Of a stretch of 64,000 nucleotides of DNA, positions 47,831 through 58,790 are shown in pieces; position 1 is the stretch's first letter, and every line of letters starts with the position of its first letter. The notes under the pieces are model-generated. The model did not search any database, was not told the origin of the DNA, and saw only the letters and a program-made list of their open reading frames with translations. The translations under genes were made by a program, and so were the position numbers. The stretch is from positions 1 to 64,000 of the forward strand of contig JAJPEQ010000003.1 in assembly GCA_021166775.1 (NCBI GenBank). The letters are read 5' to 3'. This stretch comes from Comamonas sp. (GTDB lineage Bacteria; Pseudomonadota; Gammaproteobacteria; Burkholderiales; Burkholderiaceae_C).

Positions 47831-48631
47831 ATGTACTCCAAGCGCTCCTTCCTGCAAACCGCCCTGGCGCTCGCCGGTGCCGCCACTCTGGGGCAGGCCG
47901 CCCATGCCCAGGACAAGACCATCAAAATCGGCGTGACGGCGGGGCCGCACGCGCAGATCATGGAGCGGGTCAAGCAGGTGGCGGCAAAGGACGGGCTCAA
48001 GATCGACATCGTCGAGTTCAGCGATTACGTGCAGCCCAACGCGGCGCTGGCCTCGGGCGACCTGGACGCCAACAGCTATCAGCACAAGCCCTACCTGGAC
48101 GCACAGATCAAGGACCGGGGATACAAGTTCTCGGTGGCCGCCAACACCGTGACCTTCCCGATCGGGCTCTACTCCAAGAAGATCAAGAAGCTCGCCGAGC
48201 TCAAGGAAGGCGCGCGTTTCGGCATCCCCAACGATCCGACCAACGGCGGGCGCGTGCTGTTGCTGCTGCAATCGCAGGGCCTCATCACGCTCAAGCCGGG
48301 CGCGGGTCTGAAGGCGACGCCGCTCGATATCGTCTCCAACCCGAAGAAGCTCAAGTTCGTCGAGCTCGATGCCGCGCAGCTGCCGCGCTCGCTCGATGAT
48401 CTGGACGCCTCGGCGATCAACACCAATTTCGCGATCTCCGCCGGGCTGGACCCCAAGCGCGACGCCATCGCCATGGAAGACCCGGACGGCCCCTATGTGA
48501 ATATCCTCGTCGTGCGCAGCGCCGACAAGGACGCGCCCTGGGTGGCCAGGCTGGTCAAGGCCTACCACAACGAGGAAATCCGCCAGTTCATCGACACCCA
48601 GTTCAAGGGCTCGATCATCGCGGGCTGGTGA
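47831..48631 (+). CDS. metQ: Methionine ABC transporter substrate-binding protein
   Basis: The 266-residue periplasmic protein of the NlpA family binds methionine. An N-terminal signal (SKRSFLQTALALAGAATLGQAAHAQ) ends in an AHA-Q type I cleavage site and not in a lipobox, so unlike E. coli MetQ it is probably soluble; the KRSFLQ start is faintly Tat-like. Family motifs are VTAGPHAQIMERV, DYVQPNAALASGDLDANSYQHKPYL and NDPTNGGRVLLLLQ. It lies 95 bp after metI. Confidence 0.94.
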   Translation: MYSKRSFLQTALALAGAATLGQAAHAQDKTIKIGVTAGPHAQIMERVKQVAAKDGLKIDIVEFSDYVQPNAALASGDLDANSYQHKPYLDAQIKDRGYKFSVAANTVTFPIGLYSKKIKKLAELKEGARFGIPNDPTNGGRVLLLLQSQGLITLKPGAGLKATPLDIVSNPKKLKFVELDAAQLPRSLDDLDASAINTNFAISAGLDPKRDAIAMEDPDGPYVNILVVRSADKDAPWVARLVKAYHNEEIRQFIDTQFKGSIIAGW

Positions 48632-48734
48632 TCGGCGCGGGGCGAGCGCCTCGCTTCGCCTCGTCCAGGCAGCCGCACGCCGTTGGCGGGGCCATGTCCA
48701 TGCGACACTCGGCGCTTTTGCACATCGACGGCGT

Positions 48735-49862
48735 ATGCAGCGTCCCCTCCTGCCTCTCATCGCACTGATCGCGTCGCTCTGGCTGACGGGTGGCCACGCC
48801 GCCGACACCCCCGCCAAGGCGCAACCGGCGCTCACGGTCACCGTCACCCTCCCCGTGCGCGGCCTGCTGGCCGAGCACCTGACAGCCAACGGCAACATCG
48901 CCGCATGGCAAGAAGCGAGCGTGGGCGCGGAAATCGGCGGCCTGCGCATCGCACAGGTCCTGGCCAACGTGGGCGACACCGTGCGCAAGGGTCAGGTGCT
49001 GGCGCGCTTCGCCACCGACCTCGTCCAGAGCGACGTGGCGCAGGCGCGTGCCGCGCTCCAGCAGGCGCAAGCGGCCGTGGCCGAAGCGCAGGCCAATGCG
49101 GCGCGCGCCCAGGCGCTCGCCGGCAGCGGCGCGATGAGCGCACAGCAGATTCAGCAGTACGCCACAGCCGAGCAGAGCGCCAGCGCCAGCGTGGCGGCGG
49201 CGCAGGCCGCCCTGGGCACCCAGCTGCTGCGCCTGAAGCACACCGAGCTGCTCGCCCCCGACGACGGCATCATCTCCGCGCGCACGGCCACCGTGGGAGC
49301 GGTGGTGAACGTCGGCGCCGAACTGTTTCGCATGGTGCGCCAGGGGCGCCTGGAGTGGCGCGCGGAGGTGAACGCCTCCGAGCTGTCGCGCCTGCGCGTG
49401 GGCACCCGGGCCCTGATCTCCACCACGAGCGGCGCGCAGGTGCAAGGCCGGGTGCGCGTGCTCGGCCCGACGGTGGACCTGGCCACCCGCAACGCGCTGG
49501 TCTACGTGGACCTGCCCAGCCAACCCGATCTGCGCGCCGGTCTGTACGCCAGCGGCCAGTTCCTGCTTGGCGACAAGCAGGCGTTGTCGTTGCCGCTGTC
49601 GAGCGTGGTGGTGCGTGACGGCTTTCCCAGCGTGTTCGAGCTGCAGGGGGGTGACCACGTGGTGCTGCGCCGCGTGCGCACCGGCCAGCGTGTGGGCGAC
49701 CGCATCGAAATCACCCGGGGCCTGGCCGAGAACGCCCGCGTCGTCGAGCGCGGCGGCACCTTTCTGAACGATGGCGACCTGGTGCACGTGGTCACGGATT
49801 CTGAACAAAAACAGGATCAAAGCAGCGCCAGCCAAGCGCAGACAGCTACGAAAACCAAGTAA
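48735..49862 (+). CDS. RND efflux periplasmic adaptor (membrane fusion protein)
   Basis: The 375-residue protein has a cleavable signal (LTGGHAA-D), a biotinyl-lipoyl-like domain (EIGGLRIAQVLANVGDTVRKGQVLARF, about 68-94), an Ala/Gln-rich coiled-coil hairpin (about 100-165) and the beta-barrel domain. It links an RND pump to an outer-membrane channel. No TolC-type gene is adjacent. Its last 20 codons (SEQKQDQSSASQAQTATKTK) derive from a dispersed repeat copy and are probably an unstructured tail. The stop lies 2 bp before the pump gene. Confidence 0.92.
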   Translation: MQRPLLPLIALIASLWLTGGHAADTPAKAQPALTVTVTLPVRGLLAEHLTANGNIAAWQEASVGAEIGGLRIAQVLANVGDTVRKGQVLARFATDLVQSDVAQARAALQQAQAAVAEAQANAARAQALAGSGAMSAQQIQQYATAEQSASASVAAAQAALGTQLLRLKHTELLAPDDGIISARTATVGAVVNVGAELFRMVRQGRLEWRAEVNASELSRLRVGTRALISTTSGAQVQGRVRVLGPTVDLATRNALVYVDLPSQPDLRAGLYASGQFLLGDKQALSLPLSSVVVRDGFPSVFELQGGDHVVLRRVRTGQRVGDRIEITRGLAENARVVERGGTFLNDGDLVHVVTDSEQKQDQSSASQAQTATKTK

Positions 49863-49863
49863 T
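49800..49863 (-). repeat. Dispersed short repeat, copy 6 (3' end of the RND adaptor gene)
   Basis: On the minus strand the core reads TTTCGTAGCTGTCTGCGCTTGG and continues to GATCCTGTTTTTGTTCAG, AT-richer than its surroundings. The adaptor gene reads it as CAA GCG CAG ACA GCT ACG (Q-A-Q-T-A-T), the same frame as in proA and purK. The element forms the C-terminal tail and the stop codon of the adaptor. Confidence 0.55.
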
Positions 49864-49864
49864 C

Positions 49865-52800
49865 ATGAACGTCTCTGCCTGGAGCATCCGCAACCCCGTT
49901 CCGGCGGCGATGCTGTTCGTGCTGCTCACGCTCGCGGGGCTGATGTCGTTCCGGTCCATGAAGGTGCAGAACTTTCCCGACATGGACCTGCCGGTGGTGA
50001 TCGTCACCGCCATCCTGCCCGGCGCAGCGCCCGAGCAGCTCGAAAGCGACGTGGCGCAGCGCCTGGAAAACGCGATCGCCACCACGCAGGGGCTCAAGCA
50101 CATCACGAGCACGCTGACCGACGGGCTGGTGACCATCGCCGCCGAGTACGTGCTGGAAAAGCCCGGCCAGGAAGCCGTGGACGACGTGCGCACGGCGGTG
50201 GCGCGCGTGCGCGCCGACCTGCCCGCCGACGTGCGCGATCCCATCGTCGCCAAGTTCGACCTCAACAGCCAGCCCATCCTCGCCTACGCGATCGCCTCCA
50301 GCCGCTGGAGCGACGAGGCGCTGTCCTGGTTCGTCGATGACACGCTGCAGCGACGCCTGCTGGCCGTGCCCGGCGTGGGCGCGGTCACACGCGTGGGCGG
50401 CGTGACGCGCGAGGTGCGCGTGCTGCTCGATCCGCTGAAGCTGCAGGCGCTGGGCGCCACGGCCGCCGAGGTCTCGCGCCAGCTGCGCCAGGTACAGCTG
50501 GAGAGCGCGGGCGGGCGCGCCGACCTGGGCTCGGGCGAGCAGCCCATGCGCACGCTGGCCACGGTGCGCACCGCCGAGGAGGTGGCACGCATCGAGATTG
50601 CGCTTTCGGGCGGACGCAAGGTGCGGCTGGACCGGCTCGCCAGCGTCAGCGACACCTTTGCCGAGCCGCGCGCCGCAGCGCTGCTGGGCGAGCAGAAGGT
50701 CATCGGTTTCGAGATTTCGCGCAGCAAGGGCGCCAGCGAAGTCGAAGTGGGCGCGGGCGTGCAGAAGGTGCTGGAAAAGCTCCAGGCCGACTACCCGCAC
50801 CTGCAGCTGACCAAGACGGTGGACTTCGTCGATATCGCGCAGGACGAGTACGACAGCTCGATGCGCCTGCTCTACGAAGGCGCGCTGCTGGCGGTGGTCG
50901 TCGTCTGGCTGTTCCTGCATTCGGCGCGCGCCACGCTGATCTCGGCCGTGGCGCTGCCGCTGTCGATGATTCCGGCCTTCGTCGGCATGCAGTATCTGGG
51001 TTTCACGATCAACATCCTCACGCTGCTCGCGCTCTCGCTCGTCGTCGGCATCCTGGTGGACGACGCGATTGTCGAGGTCGAAAACATCGTGCGCCACCAG
51101 GGCATGGGCAAGACACCGTACCAGGCGGCGATGGAGGCGGCCGACGAAATCGGCCTGGCGGTGGTCGCCACCACCTTCGCGCTGATCGCGGTGTTCCTGC
51201 CCACGGCCTTCATGAGCGGCATCCCGGGGCGCTTCTTCAAGCAGTTCGGCTGGACCGCGGCGCTCGCCGTGTTCGCCTCGCTCGTGGTCGCGCGGCTGCT
51301 CACGCCCATGATGTGCGCCTACCTGCTCAAGCCGGTCAAGCAGGCGCACAGGGAGCCAGGCTGGCTCAGGTTGTACATGCACGCCGTCGGCTGGTGCCTG
51401 CACCATCGCTTCACCACGCTGGTGCTGGCGCTGCTGTTTTTCGTCGCCTCGCTCGCGCTCATTCCGCTGCTGCCCTCGGGCTTCATGCCGGCCGACAACA
51501 ACGCGCAGACACAGGTGAACCTGGAGCTGCCCCCGGGCACGCTGCTGCCCGAAACCGAGGCGCTGGTGCTGCAAGCCGCCCAGCGCGCAATGAGCGTGGG
51601 CCACATCCAAACCATCTACAGCACCATCGGCGGCGGCAGCGCGGGCTCGGACCCGATGACGGGCAGCGGCGCGGCCGATCCGCGCAAGGCCACGCTCACG
51701 CTGCGCATGACCGCGCGCGGCGAGCGCCCGCCCAAGCAGGAGATCGAGCAGCGCCTGCGCGAGGTGATGCGCGACCTGCCGGGGGCGCGCGTGCGCGTGG
51801 GCCTGGGCGGCTCCAACGACAAATACATGATGACGCTCAGCAGCGACGACCCGGCCATGCTCGACCGCGTGGCGCGCGACGTCGAGCGCGGCATCCGCAC
51901 CATCGCCGGCATCGGCGGCGTCACCTCCACCGCCAGCCTGGTGCGCCCCGAAATCTACGTACGCCCCGACTTCGCGCGCGCCGCCGACCTGGGAGTGACC
52001 AGCGCGGCGATTGCCGAAACCCTGCGCGTGGCCACCGTCGGCGACTACGAGCAGAACCTGGCCAAGCTCAACGTCGCACAGCGCCAGATCCCCATTCTCG
52101 TGCGGCTCGACGACGCGGCGCGCGAGGATCTGCACGTGCTCGAACGCCTGGCCGTTCCGGGCCAGAGGGGGCCGGTACGCCTGGGCGAGGTGGCCACGCT
52201 TTCGATGTCCGGCGGGCCGGCGGTGATCCGGCGCTACGACCGCTCGCGCAACGTGCGCTTCGAGATCGAGCTGGGCAGCCGGGGCCTGGGCGAGGTGACG
52301 CAGGCCGTGCGCGCGCTGCCCGCCGTGGCGCAGATGCCGTCGAGCGTGCACCTCGTGGATGTGGGCGACGCGGAGATGATGACCGAGCTCTTCGGCAGCT
52401 TCGGCATCGCCATGCTCACCGGCGTGGTGTGCATCTACATCGTGCTCGTGATGCTGTTCAAGGATCTGCTGCAGCCCTTCACCATCCTCGTGGCGCTGCC
52501 GCTCTCGCTGGGCGGCGCCTTCGTTGCGCTGATGCTCGCGCACCAGAGCTTTTCCATGCCCTCGCTCATCGGCCTGGTGATGCTCATGGGCATCGCCACA
52601 AAGAACTCCATCCTGCTCGTCGAGTACGCGATCACGGCGCGGCGCGAACTCGGCATGGGGCGGCTCGAAGCGCTGCTGGACGCCTGCCACAAGCGCGCAC
52701 GCCCCATCATCATGACGACGCTCGCCATGGGCGCGGGCATGCTGCCCATCGCGCTCGGCCTGGGCAGCGCCGACATGAGTTTTCGCTCGCCCATGGCGAT

Positions 52801-52981
52801 GGCCGTCATCGGCGGGCTGCTGACCTCGACGGTGCTGAGCCTGCTGGTGGTGCCGGCGGTGTTCACCTACGTCGACGATTTCGCGCAGTGGATCAAACGC
52901 CTCACCGGCTCGCACGGGCATGCGGGCGGCGCGCGGGCGCATCCGGACGGGGATAATGTCCCGCCGGGTACACCGACATGA
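49865..52981 (+). CDS. RND-family efflux permease (AcrB/HAE-1-like)
   Basis: The 1038-residue inner-membrane pump uses the proton gradient to export drugs or other small molecules. It has the N-terminal NPVPAAMLFVLLTLAG helix, two large periplasmic loops, and the proton-relay Asp pair in LVVGILVDDAIVEVENI (about 399-400) within helix 4. The C-terminal helices include MLMGIATKNSILLVEYA. The duplicated 12-helix plan and length fit AcrB-like pumps; the sequence is nearer to the group found with single adaptors. The substrate cannot be told. It overlaps the next gene by four bases. Confidence 0.93.
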   Translation: MNVSAWSIRNPVPAAMLFVLLTLAGLMSFRSMKVQNFPDMDLPVVIVTAILPGAAPEQLESDVAQRLENAIATTQGLKHITSTLTDGLVTIAAEYVLEKPGQEAVDDVRTAVARVRADLPADVRDPIVAKFDLNSQPILAYAIASSRWSDEALSWFVDDTLQRRLLAVPGVGAVTRVGGVTREVRVLLDPLKLQALGATAAEVSRQLRQVQLESAGGRADLGSGEQPMRTLATVRTAEEVARIEIALSGGRKVRLDRLASVSDTFAEPRAAALLGEQKVIGFEISRSKGASEVEVGAGVQKVLEKLQADYPHLQLTKTVDFVDIAQDEYDSSMRLLYEGALLAVVVVWLFLHSARATLISAVALPLSMIPAFVGMQYLGFTINILTLLALSLVVGILVDDAIVEVENIVRHQGMGKTPYQAAMEAADEIGLAVVATTFALIAVFLPTAFMSGIPGRFFKQFGWTAALAVFASLVVARLLTPMMCAYLLKPVKQAHREPGWLRLYMHAVGWCLHHRFTTLVLALLFFVASLALIPLLPSGFMPADNNAQTQVNLELPPGTLLPETEALVLQAAQRAMSVGHIQTIYSTIGGGSAGSDPMTGSGAADPRKATLTLRMTARGERPPKQEIEQRLREVMRDLPGARVRVGLGGSNDKYMMTLSSDDPAMLDRVARDVERGIRTIAGIGGVTSTASLVRPEIYVRPDFARAADLGVTSAAIAETLRVATVGDYEQNLAKLNVAQRQIPILVRLDDAAREDLHVLERLAVPGQRGPVRLGEVATLSMSGGPAVIRRYDRSRNVRFEIELGSRGLGEVTQAVRALPAVAQMPSSVHLVDVGDAEMMTELFGSFGIAMLTGVVCIYIVLVMLFKDLLQPFTILVALPLSLGGAFVALMLAHQSFSMPSLIGLVMLMGIATKNSILLVEYAITARRELGMGRLEALLDACHKRARPIIMTTLAMGAGMLPIALGLGSADMSFRSPMAMAVIGGLLTSTVLSLLVVPAVFTYVDDFAQWIKRLTGSHGHAGGARAHPDGDNVPPGTPT

Positions 52982-54180
52982 ATCTGGTCGCGATCGACAT
53001 CGATTCCCTGCCCCTGGGCCAGCCGCTGCCGTTCGCACTGCGCTCGGCCAAGGGCACGCTGCTGGCGCCACGCGGCTACACCATCGCCTCGCGCGAGGAG
53101 CTCGACAGCTACAAGGGGCGTGGCATCGACATCTGCGTGGACACCGACGAAGCCTCCGCCAGCCACCGCAGCTTCATGAACCAGCTGCAGCAGATGCTGC
53201 GCAAGGACACGCCGCTGGGGCAGATCGCCGCGATGAAGCTCTCGCTGTCGGGGCGCGCCGTGCAGGCCCCCCGGCGTGAAGGCCCGCCCGACTGGCGCGA
53301 GCTGCAGCAGCGCGCCACCCAGCTGCTGTACACGCCCGCGCAGCCCGAGTTCCCGGAGCACCTCGCCCGCCTCGGGGTCGAGCTCGATCAGCTGTGCCGC
53401 GACAACCCGGACGCGGCGCTGCTGGCGCTGATCTTCCTCTCGGGCCAGCAGCCGCACCAGTACAGCGCCACGCACGCCATGCTCGTGGCCTGCGCCAGCA
53501 TGCTGACCGCGCGCCAGACGCTGCAGTGGCCCGAACCTCAGGTGCTGCGGCTGGGCCGCGCAGCGCTCACGATGAACGTGGCCATGTCCGAGCTGCAGGA
53601 CACGCTGGCACGCCAGACCGAGGCGCTAACGGGCGATCAACTGCAGGCCATCCAGGAACACGCCCACCGGTCCGAGGCGCTGCTGCGCCAATGCGGCGTG
53701 CGCGATGCGGTCTGGCTGCAGGCGGTGCGCCAGCACCACCAGCTCGCCAGCGGTCCGCTGGCCGAGCAGGACGCAGCCGGGCAGATGGCCCGGCTGATCC
53801 AGCGCGCCGACGTGTTCGGCGCCCGCATCGCGCCGCGCGCCACGCGCCGTGCCATGCCCGTCACGGCCGCCGTGCAGGCCAGCTACTACAACGAGCGGCG
53901 CGAGGTCGACGACGCCGGCGCGGCGCTGCTGCGCACGCTGGGGGTGTACCCGCCGGGGGCTTTCGTGCGCCTGGCGAGCGACGAGGTCGCCGTGGTGCTG
54001 CGCCGCGGCGCCAGCGCCACCACGCCGCGCGTGGCAGTGGTGATCGGCCGCTCGGGCATGCCCACGGGCGAGCCCATCCCGCGCGACACGGCCCAGGCCG
54101 CGTACAAGATCACCGCGTCGCTGGCGCCCCACGAGGTCCGCCTGCAGGTGTCACTGCAGAGGCTGTTGAAACTGCCCTGA
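52978..54180 (+). CDS. Degenerate HD-GYP/HDOD-like protein coupled to the RND pump
   Basis: The 400-residue soluble protein has an N-terminal region like the DUF3391-type domain of HD-GYP phosphodiesterases (LPLGQPLPFALRSAKGTLLAPRGYTI) and a helical region (about 155-330) in the place of the HD-GYP domain. The metal-binding motifs are not conserved: TMNVAMSE stands where LLHDIGK is expected, HHQL where HHE is expected, and the GYP loop is absent. It is therefore unlikely to cleave cyclic di-GMP and may be a sensor or binding protein. The ATG overlaps the pump stop (ATGA). The family assignment is an inference from pattern and layout. Confidence 0.6.
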   Translation: MNLVAIDIDSLPLGQPLPFALRSAKGTLLAPRGYTIASREELDSYKGRGIDICVDTDEASASHRSFMNQLQQMLRKDTPLGQIAAMKLSLSGRAVQAPRREGPPDWRELQQRATQLLYTPAQPEFPEHLARLGVELDQLCRDNPDAALLALIFLSGQQPHQYSATHAMLVACASMLTARQTLQWPEPQVLRLGRAALTMNVAMSELQDTLARQTEALTGDQLQAIQEHAHRSEALLRQCGVRDAVWLQAVRQHHQLASGPLAEQDAAGQMARLIQRADVFGARIAPRATRRAMPVTAAVQASYYNERREVDDAGAALLRTLGVYPPGAFVRLASDEVAVVLRRGASATTPRVAVVIGRSGMPTGEPIPRDTAQAAYKITASLAPHEVRLQVSLQRLLKLP

Positions 54181-54400
54181 GCCCTCGAAATCCGCTCGCG
54201 GACCTTGGAACTTTCCATTTCCTGAATGCTCTTAAACAGGGTGAACCGCAACAGGCATTCTGTTGTAGCATATGTAAGAGGTAGTAAACGATTTACGGCT
54301 GCGAAGTCTTCCGGCTTGTCCGGTTGCCCTCCTGAGGCGTCCTCTCCTCCCTCCCTCTCTTCTTTCGTTTCAGGACGCTTCGCGGCTTTTTCTACAAAGA
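54181..54400. other. Intergenic stretch, no gene seen; AT-rich segment and pyrimidine tract
   Basis: After the HD-like gene comes an AT-rich segment (about 54205-54295), then a small palindrome CCGG-CTTGT-CCGG (about 54312-54324), and a nearly pure pyrimidine tract of about 30 bases (54340-54371). The sequences GAGGCGTCCT and AGGACGCTTC on either side of the tract can pair. No open frame is convincing. A small RNA or simply decayed sequence is possible. Confidence 0.35.
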
Positions 54401-54440
54401 CACAAAGCCCGCACCCCGATTTCCGGGGGCGGGCTTTGTG
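54401..54440. terminator. Terminator-like hairpin after gst
   Basis: CACAAAGCCCGC pairs with GCGGGCTTTGTG, with an inner CCCCG/CGGGG pairing and an ATTT loop. It lies just beyond the gst stop codon (54467, minus strand) and between convergent genes, so it can serve both. The T-runs after it are short. Confidence 0.75.
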
Positions 54441-54466
54441 CTTGACGGCGCCCGAGGGACGCTGCG

Positions 54467-56552
<2,086 letters not shown>

Positions 56553-56573
56553 CGGCCGGGCACCCCGCTGGCC

Positions 56574-57134
56574 ATGGCTCTCAAATCCACCATCTTCAAG
56601 GCCGAGCTGCAGCTCGCGGACATCGACCACGGCTGCTACACCGATCTTTCGCTGACGCTGGCGCGCCACCCGAGCGAAACCGACGAACGCATGATGATGC
56701 GCCTGGCGGCACTGGCGCTGAACGCGCACCAGGTGCAGGACCTGTGCGGTGGCGACGCCCGCATCGGCTTTGGCGCGGGGCTCTCCAGCCCCGAGGAGCC
56801 GGACGTGCTGCTGCAGGACTACACTGGGCGCACGCGGCTGTGGATCGAAGTCGGCCAGCCCGAGGAGAGGGCGTTGTCCAAGGCCTGCTCCAAGGCGGAC
56901 GCGGTGGTGCTCTATGCCTACGGCCCGGCGGCCGAAGTTTGGTGGCACGGCGCGCAGGACAAGCTCGCGCGCCTGGACAAGCTCGGCGTCTGGCGCATTG
57001 CGGCCGATCAGGCCCGGGCACTGGCGCCGCTGGCCGAGCGCAGCATGCAGCTGCAGGCGACCGTGCAGGAAGGGCAGCTCACGGTCTCGGGCAGCGCCGC
57101 CAGCGTGACGCTGGAACCTGTGCGCTGGAAGTGA
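56574..57134 (+). CDS. yaeQ: YaeQ family protein
   Basis: The 186-residue protein matches YaeQ, a compact PD-(D/E)xK nuclease-fold protein of unclear function. Features are the N-terminal MALKSTIFKAELQLADIDHGCY, HPSETDERMMMRLAALAL (32-49), EPDVLLQDYTGRTRLWIEVGQPE (about 74-96), which carries the nuclease-like D...E-x pattern, and a C-terminal beta-rich part. It follows purB by 21 bp and is probably transcribed with it. Confidence 0.92.
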   Translation: MALKSTIFKAELQLADIDHGCYTDLSLTLARHPSETDERMMMRLAALALNAHQVQDLCGGDARIGFGAGLSSPEEPDVLLQDYTGRTRLWIEVGQPEERALSKACSKADAVVLYAYGPAAEVWWHGAQDKLARLDKLGVWRIAADQARALAPLAERSMQLQATVQEGQLTVSGSAASVTLEPVRWK

Positions 57135-57200
57135 ACGGCTCCCGGGGGTACTCCGACCGCGCACGTTCACCCGCCAACGCCCCATGGGGCATCCAAGCCA

Positions 57201-58430
57201 CTATCTCAACGATTCGTTCTGCGGCCACTTCCAGAAGGCGAACGCACCCATGAGCAGCAGGGCGCTCATCGTCAGCAGCGCGGCGGTGAAAGGCTCCACG
57301 CCCCAGCGCGGAGCCAGGCTGGCCGCGACGCCGCTCGCCGATTGCATCAGCGAGACGCCCAGGAACATCGCCATGGTGAGCAGCGACAGCGCCCGCCCCC
57401 GCACGGCGGCGGGGTAGCTGGCGTGCACGTAGCCATACTGCAGGACCATGTAGCCCGACAGCAGGCCGAAACAGATCACCAGTAGCACATCGACCCAGGC
57501 CACGCGCACGAGCGCCATGGAGGCGATCAGCAGCGCCACCCCCCCGGCCATCAGGACGAGCCAGCGCCGCAGCCCGCGCCCGGCGGGCGCGATGCGGCCG
57601 AAGAGCGCCGGGCTGCCGATGCTCGCGAGCGTCATCGCCAGTGCGACGTTGCCGCTTTGCACCAGCGAGAAATCGAACCGGTCCACCAGCAGCGGCCCGA
57701 GCCACAGTCCCCGGATGGTGATGTAGGTGGCATAGGCGACGAGCGCGTAGGCGACCAGGCCGCGCGTGTACGGCAGCCTGAAAAGCGCCAGCAGCCCGGT
57801 GAGCGCGGCCATGGGCGAAGGCCGGCGCGTCGGCGCGCCGGGCGGCGGCGCGGGCTCGTGCACGCGCCAGAAGATCCACAACCAGGTCACGAGCGCCACG
57901 ACCGCGAGCACGCCAAAGCCCCAGCGCCACGAGGTCCGCGCGATCAGCCAGGCCAGCGGCGTTGCCGTGAGCAGCATGCCGCTGTAGCCGATGCTCATCA
58001 CCGTGCCCGAGACCGGCGTGAAGCGATCGGGCGCGAAATGGCGGCTGATGAACACGGTGCACACGAGAAAGGCCGGCGCGCAGCCCGTGCCGATCAAAAG
58101 CTGCCCCCACATCAGTGCGCCGTAGCTGCCAGCTTGCGACGACAGCGCCGCGCCCGCGATGGTCAGCGGAAACGCCAGCAAAATGGTGCGGCGCACGCCC
58201 CAGACATCCAGCGAAATGCCCATCGCCACCTGCATCACGCCGAAGGCGAAGTGGTAGGCGGCGGACCAGTTGCCCAGCTCACGAGCGCTCAGTTGCAGGT
58301 CTTGCGTGAGCGGCGGCCCCATGATGGCCGCGAGCGAGCGGAACGCCTGGCTCAGGACAAAGGCGCACGAAAGCGCCAGCAGCATGCCCCAGGCGGCGCG
58401 CGAGGACAGCGGCGCGGCAGGCGGGCTCAT
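57201..58430 (-). CDS. MFS transporter
   Basis: The 409-residue protein has twelve predicted membrane helices and belongs to the major facilitator superfamily. The loop between helices 2 and 3 reads DVWGVRRTILL, the usual G-x-x-x-D-R-x-G-R-[RK] region in reduced form. The substrate cannot be inferred. The frame continues upstream through the zinc-ribbon gene; the ATG at 58430 gives a natural N-terminus and overlaps the stop codon of that gene by four bases, implying coupled translation. Confidence 0.87.
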   Translation of the reverse strand: MSPPAAPLSSRAAWGMLLALSCAFVLSQAFRSLAAIMGPPLTQDLQLSARELGNWSAAYHFAFGVMQVAMGISLDVWGVRRTILLAFPLTIAGAALSSQAGSYGALMWGQLLIGTGCAPAFLVCTVFISRHFAPDRFTPVSGTVMSIGYSGMLLTATPLAWLIARTSWRWGFGVLAVVALVTWLWIFWRVHEPAPPPGAPTRRPSPMAALTGLLALFRLPYTRGLVAYALVAYATYITIRGLWLGPLLVDRFDFSLVQSGNVALAMTLASIGSPALFGRIAPAGRGLRRWLVLMAGGVALLIASMALVRVAWVDVLLVICFGLLSGYMVLQYGYVHASYPAAVRGRALSLLTMAMFLGVSLMQSASGVAASLAPRWGVEPFTAALLTMSALLLMGAFAFWKWPQNESLR

Positions 58431-58732
58431 CGGGGCATCAGCGCGCCGCAGTTCCAGCACTGTTCGAAGCCTCCCTCCACCCTTTCGCCACAGGCGGGGC
58501 AGCACCAGCGCCGCTGCGGCAGGTGCTGCAATGCATCGAGCAAGGCGCGGGCGCGCTCCAGATGTTCCCCGTGCTCCAGCCAGATCTCGGGCAGGCATTC
58601 GCTGGGCGGGAGCTGCCCCGCGGCCGAGCTCAGGTACTGGCGCTGCACGGTGGCGCGCAGTCCTGCCTCGCAGAGCAGGTCGCACCAGACGGTGGCGATC
58701 GCGATGTTGGGAGCTTGGGTGAGGCGTTGCAC
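58427..58732 (-). CDS. DUF2007-like protein with C-terminal zinc ribbon
   Basis: The predicted 101-residue protein begins (GTG) QRLTQAPNIAIATVWCDLLCEAGL, a ferredoxin-like domain of the putative signal-transducing DUF2007 type. It ends in a zinc ribbon, WCCPACGE then FEQCWNCGALMPR. Function unknown. The GTG at 58732 gives the family N-terminus; an ATG at 58765 (MIAELRSTVLH) is an alternative. Its upstream gap is shared with the divergent manganese riboswitch and terC. Confidence 0.75.
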   Translation of the reverse strand: MQRLTQAPNIAIATVWCDLLCEAGLRATVQRQYLSSAAGQLPPSECLPEIWLEHGEHLERARALLDALQHLPQRRWCCPACGERVEGGFEQCWNCGALMPR

Positions 58733-58790
58733 GTGCAAAACCGTTGAACGGAGTTCAGCAATCATAGGCCGCTTGTGGTCTAATCCCATC

